The notes: generated by a model from the letters alone, not told the origin. Counted from the stretch's first letter, positions 16,715 to 26,922 are shown. The stretch: DNA of 52,704 nt from Ignavibacteriota bacterium (GCA_022616555.1 JAKEEG010000028.1:1-52704); one strand, 5' to 3'. Numbers and translations: made by a program.

Positions 16715-16878
16715 AACAAGCCGAAACGGCTGAGTCTCGCTGGAAATAAGGGCGAGAATAAAGGTTATTTGATTGGCAGATTTTATGAGTTGGGTGTTCC
16801 GAAATCACTTGTGTTTTTCGTCATTTCTTGTAGTTTGTACATAGGTAATTTGACGGGATTTTTCCCCTAGGAGGGCTT

Positions 16879-17244
16879 ATGGCACAAGAAAATGATGGAC
16901 TAGCAAAAGGATTGTTAGCCGGCTTCATCGCTGGCAGTGTGGTTGGGGCTGTGCTGGCGTTATTGTATGCGCCCAAAAGCGGCCGTGAATTACGTCGTGA
17001 CATCAAGGATCGCTCGACAGAGTTGTTAGGCAACGCGGATGAGTTCATGGCTAATGCGCGCAGCAGGGCTACGGATATCATCAACGAAGGGAAGCGCCGG
17101 TCCGAGTACGTCATCAACGATGCGCGCAAAAAAGCAGAAACACTGCTGGGAGACGCCGAGCGCATTATCTCGGATGCGCGTGAGAAGACGCGAGGAGAAG
17201 GGGCGAAGGGCGACTCATCGAAGAGCGGATCGTCAAAGAACTAG
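16879..17244 (+). CDS. YtxH domain protein
   Basis: 121 residues. An N-terminal Gly/Ala-rich transmembrane helix (about 8-30, LLAGFIAGSVVGAVLALLYA) is followed by APKSGRELRRDI, the YtxH signature, and a charged amphipathic helical tail. The family is linked to general stress in Firmicutes, but its action is unknown. A clear Shine-Dalgarno (AGGAGGG) precedes the ATG. It is followed 53 bases later by a DUF948 gene, the usual YtxH-YtxG pairing. Confidence 0.85.
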   Translation: MAQENDGLAKGLLAGFIAGSVVGAVLALLYAPKSGRELRRDIKDRSTELLGNADEFMANARSRATDIINEGKRRSEYVINDARKKAETLLGDAERIISDAREKTRGEGAKGDSSKSGSSKN

Positions 17245-17297
17245 CCTTCAAGGTGAAGGCGGGTTAGCAAACCGGAGCACTTGTTTAGGAAAATTGA

Positions 17298-17696
17298 GTG
17301 GAAACACTTCTTAGTGTCGCCCAATTAATAGCCTTAGTGAGCGTCTCGGCGCTCTGTGTGTACTTAATCGTCGTGCTTGTGCGGGTGCAAGACGTGCTCG
17401 GTTTGCTGCAACGAAACCTGGCCGATTTCAATGAGCACGCGAAACCCGTTCTGGAAAATCTCCATTACATTACGGAGAAGTTCCGCTCGATTTCGGCGAA
17501 GATTGATGACCAGGTGGGCGTTGTGAAAGAATCGCTAGAGTCGATTCAGCTCGCTGTCGATAACGTTGTCGCCTTCGAAGAGCGCCTACAGCAGTGGCTT
17601 GAAGAGCCGGTGTTCAGGTTGGTTTCATCCGTTAGCGCATTCGTCAACGGGATTGTTTCATGGATTGATGCATTGCGCGGCGAGAGAACGAAGTAA
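17298..17696 (+). CDS. DUF948 (YtxG-like) membrane protein
   Basis: 132 residues. One N-terminal transmembrane helix (about 5-30) and a long helical region with heptad character (LENLHYITEKFRSISAKIDD) typical of DUF948. The start is GTG at 17298. It probably works with the preceding YtxH protein at the membrane; no biochemical role is known. Confidence 0.8.
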   Translation: METLLSVAQLIALVSVSALCVYLIVVLVRVQDVLGLLQRNLADFNEHAKPVLENLHYITEKFRSISAKIDDQVGVVKESLESIQLAVDNVVAFEERLQQWLEEPVFRLVSSVSAFVNGIVSWIDALRGERTK

Positions 17697-17820
17697 AAAA
17701 CAATACTGATAATAGCTATCTTCTATACAGTGGTGAGCGTTCCGCTCGAAGAGCGCGAATTACACAGTTTCCTGCCTCGTAGACACTCCATTGATTCGTT
17801 AACTAAGCGGAGATGAGTCT

Positions 17821-19929
17821 TTGGCGCACGCACCTCAAAAGGATTACTCTCTCGATCATATTCGAAATATCGCTTTCGTCGGTCACGGCGGAGCGGGCAA
17901 AACGATTCTGTGCGAAAGTATTCTGTTTGACACGAAAACAATCAACCGCATCGGTAAGATCAGCGAAGGGTCGACTGTTTCCGATTACCACCCGGATGAG
18001 GTAGAGCGAAGTATTTCCATCAACGCCTCTTTACTGCACTGTGATTGGAAAGACCACAAGCTGAACATCCTTGATACTCCAGGCTACACCGATTTTACAG
18101 GAGAGGTCCTTTCTGCCTTGCGAGTATCTGACACGGCAGTTGTCTTCCTCAAGGCGGTCGAAGGCGCTGAGGTGGGGACCGAAATTGTCTGGAATTATAC
18201 CAAAGCCGGGTTGCTTCCGGCTTTGTTCGTTATCAATAAACTCGATAACGAGAATTCGGATTTTGACCACGTGATGACAATAGCGCGCGAGCGTTTCGGC
18301 CATGATGTGACGATTATTCAATTCCCGGTTAACGAAGGCTTGCCGTTTGACTCTGTGGTGGACGTCTTGAGAATGAAGCTTCTCAAGTATGAACGGGATG
18401 GCAGCGGGAAGTACGCAGAACTGGATATTCCAGCAGATTTGAAAGGCAAAGCCGACCAGCTGCACGAGGAGCTGGTAGAAAAAATCGCCGAGACGGACGA
18501 AACACTGTTGAATAAATTTTTTGAAGAAGGCACGCTCCATGAGAGCGAGCTGCAGTCAGGTTTGCGGCTTGCGCTCAATACCCGAAAAATTTTCCCCGTC
18601 TTTTGTGCGGCTGCAGACCTCAATATCGGTGTTACTCCACTATTAGATTTTATTGTCAGTTACGTTCCCTCTCCGAAAGACCGCGGTTCCGTCAAAGCGA
18701 TCAACATTCAGACCAAAACAGAGATCGATGTGCCGCCTAATCCTGCCGGTGAACCCGCGTTATTTATCTTTAAGACGGTTTCCGAGCAGCACGTCGGAGA
18801 GCTGTCATATTTCCGCGTTTTTTCTGGGACGATTCAGGCGGGAATGGATTTGGTTAATGAATCGACGGGAAAAGGCGAGCGCCTAGGCCAGATTTTTGTG
18901 ATGAATGGAAAAGAGAGGAAGGAAACGGCGAAGCTCAGTGCAGGAGATATTGGCGCCGTCGTAAAACTTAAAGATACGCATACGAATAATACGCTCAGTG
19001 GTAAAAATTTACCTGTTGAATTTCCCAAAATCGGATTCCCCGATCCGGTGATTCGGATGGCGATTGTTTCCAAAGCCAAAGGAGACGAAGAGAAGATTGC
19101 TACCGGACTGCATTCGCTCCACGAAGAGGACCCGACATTCCTTGTACAGGTTGACGGCAAGCTGAGCCAGACCGTTATCGCAGGGCAGGGGGAATTGCAT
19201 TTGCTCATTATCACGAAGCGGTTCAAAGAACGGTACGGCGTTGAAGTGGATTTGGTTGAACCAAAAATTCCGTATAAGGAAACCATTAAAGCTGTTGTTC
19301 CAAGCATAGAGTACAAACACAAAAAACAGACCGGTGGTCGCGGTCAATTCGGGCATGTCTACATAAAAGTTGAACCGAAACAGCGGGGCACAGGGTTTGA
19401 GTTCGAGGATGCAATCGTGGGTGGGGTAGTGCCTGGCAGGTTTGTGCCCGCCGTTGAAAAGGGCATCGTTGAGGTTATGCAAAAGGGAGTGATAGCAGGT
19501 TACGAAGTAGTGGATGTGAAAGTCACGCTTCACGATGGTTCCTACCATTCCGTTGATTCTGACGAGCATTCGTTCAAGATTGCGGGGGCAATGGCATTCC
19601 GAAAAGGGTTTCAAGACGCAAGGCCGATCCTCTTGGAACCCATCAACGAAATCGAAGTTACCGTACCGGAAGAGTATATGGGTGACGTGATGGGCGATAT
19701 TTCCGGCAGGCGCGGGAAAATTCTCGGTATGGAGACAGAAGGTCATTTCCAAAAAATCAAATCTCTTGTTCCGATGGGTGAATTGCACAAATATTCGACG
19801 ATCCTTCGCTCGATGACGCAGGGGAGAGGGGTGTATAAAACGCACTTCTCGCATTACGATGAAATGCCGCGCGAGCAGGCGGAAAAGATTATCGAAGCCT
19901 ACCAGAAACACAAAGTGGAGGCTGAATAG
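17821..19929 (+). CDS. EF-G-like translational GTPase (EF-G paralogue)
   Basis: 702 residues with all EF-G domains. The G1 loop is GHGGAGKT (21-28) rather than AHIDAGKT, G3 is DTPGYTDF with Tyr89 in place of the catalytic His of true EF-G, and G4 is NKLD (139-142). These changes place it in the EF-G-like group rather than as the main translocase. The role may be in stalled or slow translation, which is inference. The start is TTG at 17821 with GGAG at 17808-17811; no closer ATG is in frame. A strong terminator follows. Confidence 0.9.
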   Translation: MAHAPQKDYSLDHIRNIAFVGHGGAGKTILCESILFDTKTINRIGKISEGSTVSDYHPDEVERSISINASLLHCDWKDHKLNILDTPGYTDFTGEVLSALRVSDTAVVFLKAVEGAEVGTEIVWNYTKAGLLPALFVINKLDNENSDFDHVMTIARERFGHDVTIIQFPVNEGLPFDSVVDVLRMKLLKYERDGSGKYAELDIPADLKGKADQLHEELVEKIAETDETLLNKFFEEGTLHESELQSGLRLALNTRKIFPVFCAAADLNIGVTPLLDFIVSYVPSPKDRGSVKAINIQTKTEIDVPPNPAGEPALFIFKTVSEQHVGELSYFRVFSGTIQAGMDLVNESTGKGERLGQIFVMNGKERKETAKLSAGDIGAVVKLKDTHTNNTLSGKNLPVEFPKIGFPDPVIRMAIVSKAKGDEEKIATGLHSLHEEDPTFLVQVDGKLSQTVIAGQGELHLLIITKRFKERYGVEVDLVEPKIPYKETIKAVVPSIEYKHKKQTGGRGQFGHVYIKVEPKQRGTGFEFEDAIVGGVVPGRFVPAVEKGIVEVMQKGVIAGYEVVDVKVTLHDGSYHSVDSDEHSFKIAGAMAFRKGFQDARPILLEPINEIEVTVPEEYMGDVMGDISGRRGKILGMETEGHFQKIKSLVPMGELHKYSTILRSMTQGRGVYKTHFSHYDEMPREQAEKIIEAYQKHKVEAE

Positions 19930-19980
19930 TCCGGAACTGTATCCATGATTGCGGTATGGTTCCTGCGCTTGCAGTTGTTG

Positions 19981-20033
19981 AGGTTGAAGCCGATACCGCT
20001 GAACGGTATCAGGCGTTCAACCTCATTTTTTTT
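19981..20033 (+). terminator. Strong intrinsic terminator after the EF-G-like gene
   Basis: AGGTTGAA...TTCAACCT outer stem and GATACC...GGTATC inner stem (19981-20023), followed by eight T. Confidence 0.9.
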
Positions 20034-20068
20034 GTTACAGTTTTTTTGGTATCTTCTTACCACTTCTT

Positions 20069-21391
20069 ATGACACTTGAACAAAAAATTCGATCAAAACA
20101 ACTAACAGTCGGCATTGTAGGCTTAGGGTACGTCGGTTTGCCTCTCGCGGTGGAATTCGCCTCGAAGGGCATCAAAACAACCGGTATCGACGTCGATCAG
20201 ACTAAGGTAAAGAGCATCAACGCCGGCAAAAACTACATCGACGATGTCGATGATGAGAAGCTGCGCTCGCTCGTAAAAAAAGGATCCCTGCAAGCGGCCG
20301 ATAATTATAACAGCATTGGTAAGTTGGACGTGATTTTCATTTGTGTCCCCACACCGTTTACACCGAACAAAGAACCGGACATTTCCTATATTGTCACTGC
20401 AACAGAGCACATTGCGAAACGACTCCGAAAAGGCCAGATCATTATCTTAAAGAGCACAACGTTCCCAAATACGACCGAGGGGTACGTCAAACCCATACTC
20501 GAAAAAGCGTCTAAACTCAAAGTCGGCAGAGACTTTCATCTCGCGTTTTCACCGGAGCGTATCGACCCGGGCAACAAAAAATGGACAACGGCAAATACTC
20601 CTATCGTTGTGGGGGGCGTAACGCCTGAATGTACCCAACTAGCATGTATGGTGAGCGAGTTCGTGGTGAGTAAAGTGATTCCCGTTTCAGGACCGAAAGT
20701 CGCTGAGATGGAGAAGCTGCTTGAGAATATTTTCCGGAGCGTCAACATAGCACTGGTGAACGAGCTTGCACAGCTGTGTGACCGCATGGGCGGTATTAAC
20801 ATGTGGGAAGTCGTTGAAGCCGCGGCGACAAAACCGTTCGGGTTCATGCCGTTTTACCCCGGTCCAGGTATCGGCGGGCATTGCATTTTGATTGATCCTT
20901 ACTACCTTGCTTGGCTTGCACGCCAGCATGATTTCCAAACAAAATTCATTACGCTTGCCGCCGAAACGAATGAGAATATGCCCTTCTATGTGAAAACGAT
21001 GATCGAACGAGAAGTCAGCAAAATGCCAACTTCTCTCCGGGCGGCAAAAATCTTTTTCCTCGGCGTGGCTTTTAAGCGCGATGTGGACGATACGAGGCAT
21101 TCTCCAGCTCTTAGGGTGATGGAGATACTCCATGCGGACGGCGCGAAGCGGTTATCATATAACGATCCCCATGTAGCAGATGTGAAGATCAACGGGACCC
21201 GATTCACCTCGCAAAAGTTGAGCGCAGCAGCATTGAAGGGAGCCGACTGTGTTGTGATTACAACCGATCACTCGAGCTATGATTATGAGTTTGTTGTTTC
21301 CAACGCCAAGCGCATTATCGACACGCGTAACGCGACAAAGAACATTAAGAAAAACCGCGACCGTATCGTTTTATTAGGGGACGGGGTATAA
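20069..21391 (+). CDS. Nucleotide-sugar dehydrogenase, WbpA/UDP-HexNAc type
   Basis: 440 residues of the UDP-glucose/GDP-mannose dehydrogenase family. The Rossmann motif GIVGLGYVGLP is at the N-terminus, the catalytic Cys is in GPGIGGHCI, and the C-terminal UDP-binding domain contains FKRDVDDTRHSPALRVME. The GHCI form and the FSPERIDPG segment match UDP-N-acetylglucosamine 6-dehydrogenases (WbpA) more than Ugd. It would make UDP-GlcNAcA or a related uronate for surface polysaccharide. It heads a closely spaced operon that contains a second, distinct dehydrogenase. Confidence 0.88.
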   Translation: MTLEQKIRSKQLTVGIVGLGYVGLPLAVEFASKGIKTTGIDVDQTKVKSINAGKNYIDDVDDEKLRSLVKKGSLQAADNYNSIGKLDVIFICVPTPFTPNKEPDISYIVTATEHIAKRLRKGQIIILKSTTFPNTTEGYVKPILEKASKLKVGRDFHLAFSPERIDPGNKKWTTANTPIVVGGVTPECTQLACMVSEFVVSKVIPVSGPKVAEMEKLLENIFRSVNIALVNELAQLCDRMGGINMWEVVEAAATKPFGFMPFYPGPGIGGHCILIDPYYLAWLARQHDFQTKFITLAAETNENMPFYVKTMIEREVSKMPTSLRAAKIFFLGVAFKRDVDDTRHSPALRVMEILHADGAKRLSYNDPHVADVKINGTRFTSQKLSAAALKGADCVVITTDHSSYDYEFVVSNAKRIIDTRNATKNIKKNRDRIVLLGDGV

Positions 21392-21402
21392 GACCGTAAA
21401 TT

Positions 21403-21897
21403 ATGAAGCGCTTATTCTCGCCGTGGCGTTCGGCATATATCCGGACGTTCAAAAGCGAAAGGAAGTCAAAACGCTGCCTCTTTTGCCGTATCGCAAAAGA
21501 GAAAAAGGACGCGAGAAACCTCGTTGTATGGCGCGGCAAGACTTGTTTTGTGGTAATGAACCTGTTTCCGTACAATGCGGGACATGTGCTCATCGTGCCC
21601 TACAATCATACCTCGAGCTTGGAGAGTTTATCAACTGCTGAACATGCAGAAGCGATGCGCGCGACTGCACTCTGTTTGAAAGCATTGAAAAAACTAAGCG
21701 CGCCGCACGGGTTTAATTTTGGCGCGAATTTAGGCAGGGTGGCAGGGGCGGGCATCGAACATCACGTGCATTTTCATGTTGTGCCGCGTTGGAGCGGAGA
21801 TACGAATTTCATGTCAGTTTTAAGCGACACAAAGGTGATCTCTGAAGACATGCAAGCATTGTGGAGTAAACTCAGTGCCTTGCTAGTGAAGCTCTAA
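21403..21897 (+). CDS. HIT-family nucleotide hydrolase/phosphorylase
   Basis: 164 residues. The histidine triad is HHVHFHVVPRW, preceded by NAGHVLIVPYNH. An N-terminal pair CLFCRI is typical of the Ap4A phosphorylase-like branch. It probably cleaves dinucleoside polyphosphates or nucleotide adducts in the cytosol. It lies 11 bases after the dehydrogenase gene; its presence in a polysaccharide operon may be incidental. Confidence 0.88.
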   Translation: MKRLFSPWRSAYIRTFKSERKSKRCLFCRIAKEKKDARNLVVWRGKTCFVVMNLFPYNAGHVLIVPYNHTSSLESLSTAEHAEAMRATALCLKALKKLSAPHGFNFGANLGRVAGAGIEHHVHFHVVPRWSGDTNFMSVLSDTKVISEDMQALWSKLSALLVKL

Positions 21898-21905
21898 CCG
21901 GGTTC

Positions 21906-22373
21906 ATGGGGGAATCAATGGGACGAAATGTGGATAAAGATGGTTTTTATAAAACGTTGCGCGCCAAAGTCGATGCATGGCTGAAATCCAAGACTGGGAA
22001 GCACCACAAGCATGCGCGCTATATATTGCTTGCGCCTGATTTATTCCATCTCGTGAGCAGGTTGATTACTGAGCCTAAAGTTCCTATTGAGCTTAAAGCA
22101 ATTCTCGGGTTTGCGCTCGCATATTTTGTTTTGCCTACTGATTTGTTGCCTGAAGGTTTCATCGGCCCGGCAGGATATATGGAAGATATTATTCTCACCG
22201 TCTGGGTGTTGAACAGACTCATTAATAAAACAGGACCGCACATCGTGCAGAAGTATTGGGCCGGCGAAGAAGACCTTCTGCTCGTGCTTAAGAATATCAC
22301 TGCCAAGGCCGATAAGCTGGTCGGGAGCGGTATCCTGAAAACGATAAAACGGTTGCTTGGTGGTAAACGATAG
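21906..22373 (+). CDS. DUF1232 (YkvA-like) membrane protein
   Basis: 155 residues. The conserved core is ILGFALAYFVLPTDLLPEGFIGPAGYMEDI, with the PxDLxPD-like turn diagnostic of DUF1232, and a central hydrophobic helix. Function unknown. It starts 8 bases after the HIT gene (an in-frame ATG at 21918 is an alternative) and is followed by ugd. Confidence 0.82.
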   Translation: MGESMGRNVDKDGFYKTLRAKVDAWLKSKTGKHHKHARYILLAPDLFHLVSRLITEPKVPIELKAILGFALAYFVLPTDLLPEGFIGPAGYMEDIILTVWVLNRLINKTGPHIVQKYWAGEEDLLLVLKNITAKADKLVGSGILKTIKRLLGGKR

Positions 22374-22391
22374 GCTGGTCAAGAACATAAC

Positions 22392-23693
22392 ATGAATATT
22401 TCCATTGTAGGTACGGGCTACGTTGGTTTGGTGCAAGGCGCGTGTTTTGCCGACACGGGCAATGATGTAATTTGTATGGACATTGACGAGCGGCGAATCA
22501 ACACACTCAAAAGCGGCGGCATTCCGATTTACGAGCCCGGCTTAGAAGAGATCGTACGTCAAAACGTTCACGAGGGAAGACTGCATTTTACGACATCCTT
22601 GAAAGAGGCTGTGGAAAGCGAACTGATATTTCTCTGTCTTCCAACGCCTCCCCAAGAAGATGGCTCAGCAGACCTACAATATATTTTAGGTGTGTCGGAG
22701 CAAATCGCCAAACTAGCCACTTCCGCGAAAATCTTGATCAGCAAAAGTACGGTTCCGGTTGGGACAGCAGAGAAAGTGAAGAAGATTGTTACGCAGCATT
22801 CGAAGCAGCAAATTGATGTTGTGTCCAATCCTGAATTTTTGAAGGAAGGTTCTGCGGTGGAGGATACGCTCAAGCCGGACCGGATTATCATCGGCTCAAA
22901 GAGTGAACGAGCAAATGCGTTGCTCTCGGAATTATACGAGCCGTTCGTGCGTACGGGCGCGCCAATTTTGGTAATGGATGAACGGAGTGCGGAAATGGTT
23001 AAGTATGCTGCTAACGCATTCCTCGCGGCAAAAATTTCCTTTATCAATGAAATAGCAAACCTCTGTGAGCTAGCTGGAGCTGATGTTGACTGGGTGCGAA
23101 GAGGTATTGGCGCTGACCAGCGCATCGGTAAAGCGTTCTTGTTTCCCGGTGTGGGGTATGGAGGTTCGTGCTTTCCGAAGGATGTGAAGGCACTGATGCG
23201 CACGGGTGAAGAACACGGATATGATTTGAAAGTAATCAAGGCTGTAAACCAGGTGAACACTCAGCAGAAAACTGTTATTGTAGAAAAAGTTAAAAAGCAT
23301 TTTGGGAATAATCTTCGAGATAAAACATTTGCCGTGTGGGGTTTGTCGTTCAAGCCGCGCACAGATGATATTCGCGAAGCTCCCTCTCTTGTCATACTAC
23401 GCGCCCTTCGTGCGGAAGGGGCAACTATACGCGCCCACGACCCAGTCGCGATGCCGATCGTGCAGGCGGCGCTAGGATCTGAAATCGAACTGTGTAGCAA
23501 CAATTACGATGCTCTCAAAGGAGCGGACGCATTGATTGTCGTAACCGAATGGAATGAGTTTAGGCAGCCGGATTTCGAGAAAATGAAAAAAATGATGAAG
23601 CAACCTATTGTGTTTGACGGACGCAATATCTACGATCCGAAAACAATGAGCGAGCGAGGTTTTATTTATTACAGTATTGGGCGAGGTAAGTAA
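22392..23693 (+). CDS. ugd: UDP-glucose 6-dehydrogenase
   Basis: 433 residues. It oxidises UDP-glucose to UDP-glucuronate using two NAD+. The N-terminal NAD motif is GTGYVGL, the catalytic Cys is in [11 protein letters not shown], and [16 protein letters not shown] is the C-terminal signature. The stop overlaps the ATG of the UDP-xylose synthase gene by one base, and that enzyme uses this product, so the pair forms a two-step pathway. Confidence 0.96.
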   Translation: MNISIVGTGYVGLVQGACFADTGNDVICMDIDERRINTLKSGGIPIYEPGLEEIVRQNVHEGRLHFTTSLKEAVESELIFLCLPTPPQEDGSADLQYILGVSEQIAKLATSAKILISKSTVPVGTAEKVKKIVTQHSKQQIDVVSNPEFLKEGSAVEDTLKPDRIIIGSKSERANALLSELYEPFVRTGAPILVMDERSAEMVKYAANAFLAAKISFINEIANLCELAGADVDWVRRGIGADQRIGKAFLFPGVGYGGSCFPKDVKALMRTGEEHGYDLKVIKAVNQVNTQQKTVIVEKVKKHFGNNLRDKTFAVWGLSFKPRTDDIREAPSLVILRALRAEGATIRAHDPVAMPIVQAALGSEIELCSNNYDALKGADALIVVTEWNEFRQPDFEKMKKMMKQPIVFDGRNIYDPKTMSERGFIYYSIGRGK

Positions 23694-24634
23694 TGCCCAC
23701 TACGCTTGTGACCGGCGGCGCCGGTTTCCTTGGGTCTCATTTGTGCGACAAACTCTTAGGTGAAGGCCATCGGGTGATTTGCCTAGATAATCTTGTTACC
23801 GGTTCGCGTTCCAATATTTCACACCTTGCCAAGCACCCGCAGTTTCAGTTCACAGAGTTTGATGTGACGAACTATCTTTCGATAGACGGCACAATTGATT
23901 TTATTTTCCACTTTGCTTCCCCTGCGAGCCCAATTGATTACCTTAAGCTTCCGATACAAACACTCAAAGTTGGTTCGCTCGGAACCCATAAAGCTCTCGG
24001 GCTGGCGAAAGCAAAAGGCGCCCGCTTCTTGTTGGCGTCGACCTCTGAAGTTTACGGCGATCCGCTTGTGCATCCTCAGGCAGAAGAGTATTGGGGGAAT
24101 GTTAATCCCGTCGGTCCCCGCGGCGTCTATGACGAGGCGAAGCGCTTTGCAGAGGCGATGACCATGGCATACCATCGGTATCACCATGTGGATACACGCA
24201 TCGTTCGTATTTTCAATACGTATGGAGAGCGTATGCGTATCAATGATGGGAGAGCTATCCCGGCCTTCATGTCGCAAGCGTTGGAAAACGAAGACGTTAC
24301 CGTTTTCGGCGACGGCAGTCAGACCCGAAGTGTTTGTTATGTCACCGACTTGATTGATGGTATTTACCGTTTGATGATGTCAGATTATAAACTCCCTATG
24401 AATATCGGTAACCCCGAAGAAGTCACGATGCTCGCACTTGCTCAAGAGATTGTTGAGTTGACGAAGAGTGCAAGCAAGATTGTTTTTAAGCCGCTTCCGC
24501 AAGATGACCCGAAGATCCGCCAACCAAATATCTCGAAAGCAAAAGAGATCTTAGGATGGACTCCCAAAGTCAATCGTAGAGACGGTCTGATGAAGACGAT
24601 GGCATATTTTCGAGAGAAGCTGAACGTCGCGTAG
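23693..24634 (+). CDS. UDP-glucuronate decarboxylase (UDP-xylose synthase)
   Basis: 313 residues, extended SDR family. The NAD motif is [11 protein letters not shown], the substrate segment is [10 protein letters not shown], and the catalytic Tyr-x3-Lys is in [24 protein letters not shown] matches UXS enzymes. It converts UDP-glucuronate to UDP-xylose. Directly coupled to ugd by TAATG. Confidence 0.94.
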   Translation: MPTTLVTGGAGFLGSHLCDKLLGEGHRVICLDNLVTGSRSNISHLAKHPQFQFTEFDVTNYLSIDGTIDFIFHFASPASPIDYLKLPIQTLKVGSLGTHKALGLAKAKGARFLLASTSEVYGDPLVHPQAEEYWGNVNPVGPRGVYDEAKRFAEAMTMAYHRYHHVDTRIVRIFNTYGERMRINDGRAIPAFMSQALENEDVTVFGDGSQTRSVCYVTDLIDGIYRLMMSDYKLPMNIGNPEEVTMLALAQEIVELTKSASKIVFKPLPQDDPKIRQPNISKAKEILGWTPKVNRRDGLMKTMAYFREKLNVA

Positions 24635-24649
24635 CGATTCGCGTTTTCA

Positions 24650-25393
24650 ATGCGTTTTTCTATTATTATACCTACCTACAACGAGCAAGAGTACATCGAG
24701 CGCTGCCTTCAGTCTATTTTTCTGCAAGAATTTGACAAGAAGGAATTTGAAGTCATTGTTTCAGACGCACTGTCTGAGGATGAAACCGTGCGGCTTGCGC
24801 TCAGTCATTCTGCTCGTGTTGTGAATACAACGAAGCGTGGGATTGCGCACGGCAGAAACATTGGAGCTCAGAACGCAAAAGGGGAAATACTCCTCTTCGT
24901 CGATGCGGATGTTACCTTAACTCCTGATTTTCTCTCCCGAATCGACAAAGCCTTTCAATCTCCCGGCACCATCGCCGTAACTGGCAAAGCGATTCCTGTT
25001 GACGGTAATGCATTTGCACGGATGGTTTATAGGTCAACTTACCTGCTGGTAAATGTCTTTCACTTTTTCGGAATGCCGTTATATCCCGGTCTGTGTGTGG
25101 CGTACCGCGCCGCAGCTTTCGGAAAGTTGGGCGGCTTCCGCGAAGACTTCGGTGTTGCTGAAGATCTCGACCTCAGCAAACGTATTTCCCAGCTTGGGAC
25201 ATGCCGTGTAGATAACAGCGCTCGAGCGTATGTTTCTACCCGTCGGCTGCAGCGGCATGCCTTTTCGACGGTACTCTTCCACGTATACCATGACCTTCGA
25301 TATCTACTATTCGGAAAAAGCGCTCGAGTCTATCCTAAAAGTGAAGAGGTTCGTTCGGCGCGCGATTTGTGGAAAATGAATCGCCAACCGTAA
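24650..25393 (+). CDS. Family 2 glycosyltransferase
   Basis: 247 residues of the GT-A fold: IIIPTYNEQEYI at the N-terminus, the metal-binding DADV motif near residue 85, and EDLDLSKRIS as the ED catalytic region. No transmembrane segment of note. It could use UDP-xylose or UDP-glucuronate made by its neighbours; donor and acceptor are unknown. Confidence 0.88.
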   Translation: MRFSIIIPTYNEQEYIERCLQSIFLQEFDKKEFEVIVSDALSEDETVRLALSHSARVVNTTKRGIAHGRNIGAQNAKGEILLFVDADVTLTPDFLSRIDKAFQSPGTIAVTGKAIPVDGNAFARMVYRSTYLLVNVFHFFGMPLYPGLCVAYRAAAFGKLGGFREDFGVAEDLDLSKRISQLGTCRVDNSARAYVSTRRLQRHAFSTVLFHVYHDLRYLLFGKSARVYPKSEEVRSARDLWKMNRQP

Positions 25394-25439
25394 GGCTCGC
25401 GCTTGGAAAGTGATGTAGTATACCTGCAGTCTGAGCATG

Positions 25440-25468
25440 TTGCTATTCATTGTAAAATCCGATATACT
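25440..25468 (+). promoter_or_regulatory. Promoter of the GAF-SpoIIE gene, apparently leaderless
   Basis: TTGCTA at 25440-25445, 17 bases, TATACT at 25463-25468. A GTG start codon lies at 25476, at the expected first transcribed base. Confidence 0.6.
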
Positions 25469-25475
25469 TTGCACT

Positions 25476-26846
25476 GTGAAAAAATCTAACACTCGCACAT
25501 CGACCAAAGCAGCCCGAAGGACGAACGCTGCGTCAAAACGGCGACCACTCAACAGTGTAGGACTCGGCCTGAAACCCTCAACGGCCAATGTTGCCGCACG
25601 GCAAGAAATCAAACGGCTTCAGTCGCTGATACAGGCTTCACAACTGCTTAATACTACGCTCGACCTTGACAAGCTGCTCAAGATTATTCTCGACCTCACA
25701 CTTCAGAACCTCAACGCAGCACGCGGCACCATTTACTTGATCGACCACGGACGCAACGAACTCTGGTCAAAGGTCGTCAAAGGCAGGGAGCTGGTGGAGA
25801 TTCGCTTGCCTGTCGGTACCGGCATTGCTGGGAACGTAGCGAAGACGGGTAAAACGATTAATCTCGAAGACGCTTGGAAAGACAAACGCTTTTATTCCGG
25901 CTTCGATGTGAAGTCTGGTTTTAAAACCAAAAGCATGTTGTGCATGCCGATGCGGAACCGTCAGAAAAAAATCATTGGCGTGTTTCAAGTATTGAACAAG
26001 CAGCATGGGGTATTTGACAGCCGCGACGAGGAATTCCTCGAAGCATTTTCCGACCACGCGGCATTGGCAATAGAGAACGCGATGCTTCACCAGGCGATCG
26101 TCGAGAAAGAGCGCGTAGAGAAGGAAATTCAAATTGCCGGTGAAATACAACGCCGACTCTTGCCAAAAGAGATCCCCGTTATCCCATCGTATCAGGTTGA
26201 TGCGGCGGCTATACCGAGCAAAAGTGTCGGGGGAGATTATTTCAACATTATTCCGCTTGAAGACGGTCGATGGCTGCTCGTGATTGCCGACGTGTCCGGA
26301 AAAGGCATCCCTGCATCCTTGTTGGTGTCGACCCTTCATGCGTCGCTGCACGCGTATATCCAATCATCAGCAGATCTTGTTGAACTCTCCCGTCGTCTCA
26401 ACGCAATGGTCTATCGCAACACATCGCCGGAGCGTTATATCACTTTTTTCAGCGCGCTGCTTGACACACAACATCACACGCTGGCGTACGTTAACGCGGG
26501 GCACAATTTTCCGTTCCGTGTCCAGCTCGGCAGTGATGCGCTGGAGCCGCTGTCGGTCGGCGGACTTCCGCTTGGCATGTTCGAGCTCGCTGAATATCAA
26601 GCCGGCACCGTTGAGTTAAACGCGAACGATACGGTGGTGCTGTACACGGACGGCGTGACCGAAGCGATGGATGAGGGCCAGAACGAATACAGCGACGAAC
26701 GCCTCAAGAATATCATTACTTCAGCAACCACAAACACCGCATTTGATATTAAATCGAAAATCCTGACCGATGTTCGAAAATTCACCGGTGATGAACCACA
26801 ATCCGACGACCTGACGCTGATGGTGCTTAAACGCACTGCCAATTAA
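25476..26846 (+). CDS. GAF domain SpoIIE/RsbU-type serine phosphatase
   Basis: 456 residues from GTG 25476 (VKKSNTRTST). A basic N-terminus precedes a GAF domain (about 55-200), a coiled linker, and a PP2C/SpoIIE domain (about 225-456) with KSVGGDYFN, IADVSGKGIPASLLVS, VNAGHNFP, LYTDGVTEA and QSDDLTLMV metal-site motifs. Such proteins dephosphorylate anti-sigma-factor antagonists in response to a GAF ligand. An ATG at 25437 would add 13 residues but overlaps the promoter. No anti-sigma antagonist or RsbW-type kinase is nearby, so its target lies elsewhere. Confidence 0.9.
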   Translation: MKKSNTRTSTKAARRTNAASKRRPLNSVGLGLKPSTANVAARQEIKRLQSLIQASQLLNTTLDLDKLLKIILDLTLQNLNAARGTIYLIDHGRNELWSKVVKGRELVEIRLPVGTGIAGNVAKTGKTINLEDAWKDKRFYSGFDVKSGFKTKSMLCMPMRNRQKKIIGVFQVLNKQHGVFDSRDEEFLEAFSDHAALAIENAMLHQAIVEKERVEKEIQIAGEIQRRLLPKEIPVIPSYQVDAAAIPSKSVGGDYFNIIPLEDGRWLLVIADVSGKGIPASLLVSTLHASLHAYIQSSADLVELSRRLNAMVYRNTSPERYITFFSALLDTQHHTLAYVNAGHNFPFRVQLGSDALEPLSVGGLPLGMFELAEYQAGTVELNANDTVVLYTDGVTEAMDEGQNEYSDERLKNIITSATTNTAFDIKSKILTDVRKFTGDEPQSDDLTLMVLKRTAN

Positions 26847-26872
26847 CGCTGAAATTCATGTCCTGTTTTTTA

Positions 26873-26899
26873 AACCAACGCTTTATTCGCAGTGTCTAA
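26873..26899 (+). promoter_or_regulatory. Possible ECF-type promoter before the sigma gene
   Basis: AACC at 26873-26876 and GTCTAA at 26894-26899 are 17 bases apart, the layout of many ECF sigma-dependent promoters. ECF genes often control themselves. This is a pattern match only. Confidence 0.35.
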
Positions 26900-26922
26900 T
26901 AGATGTCATGGTAATGATGTGA

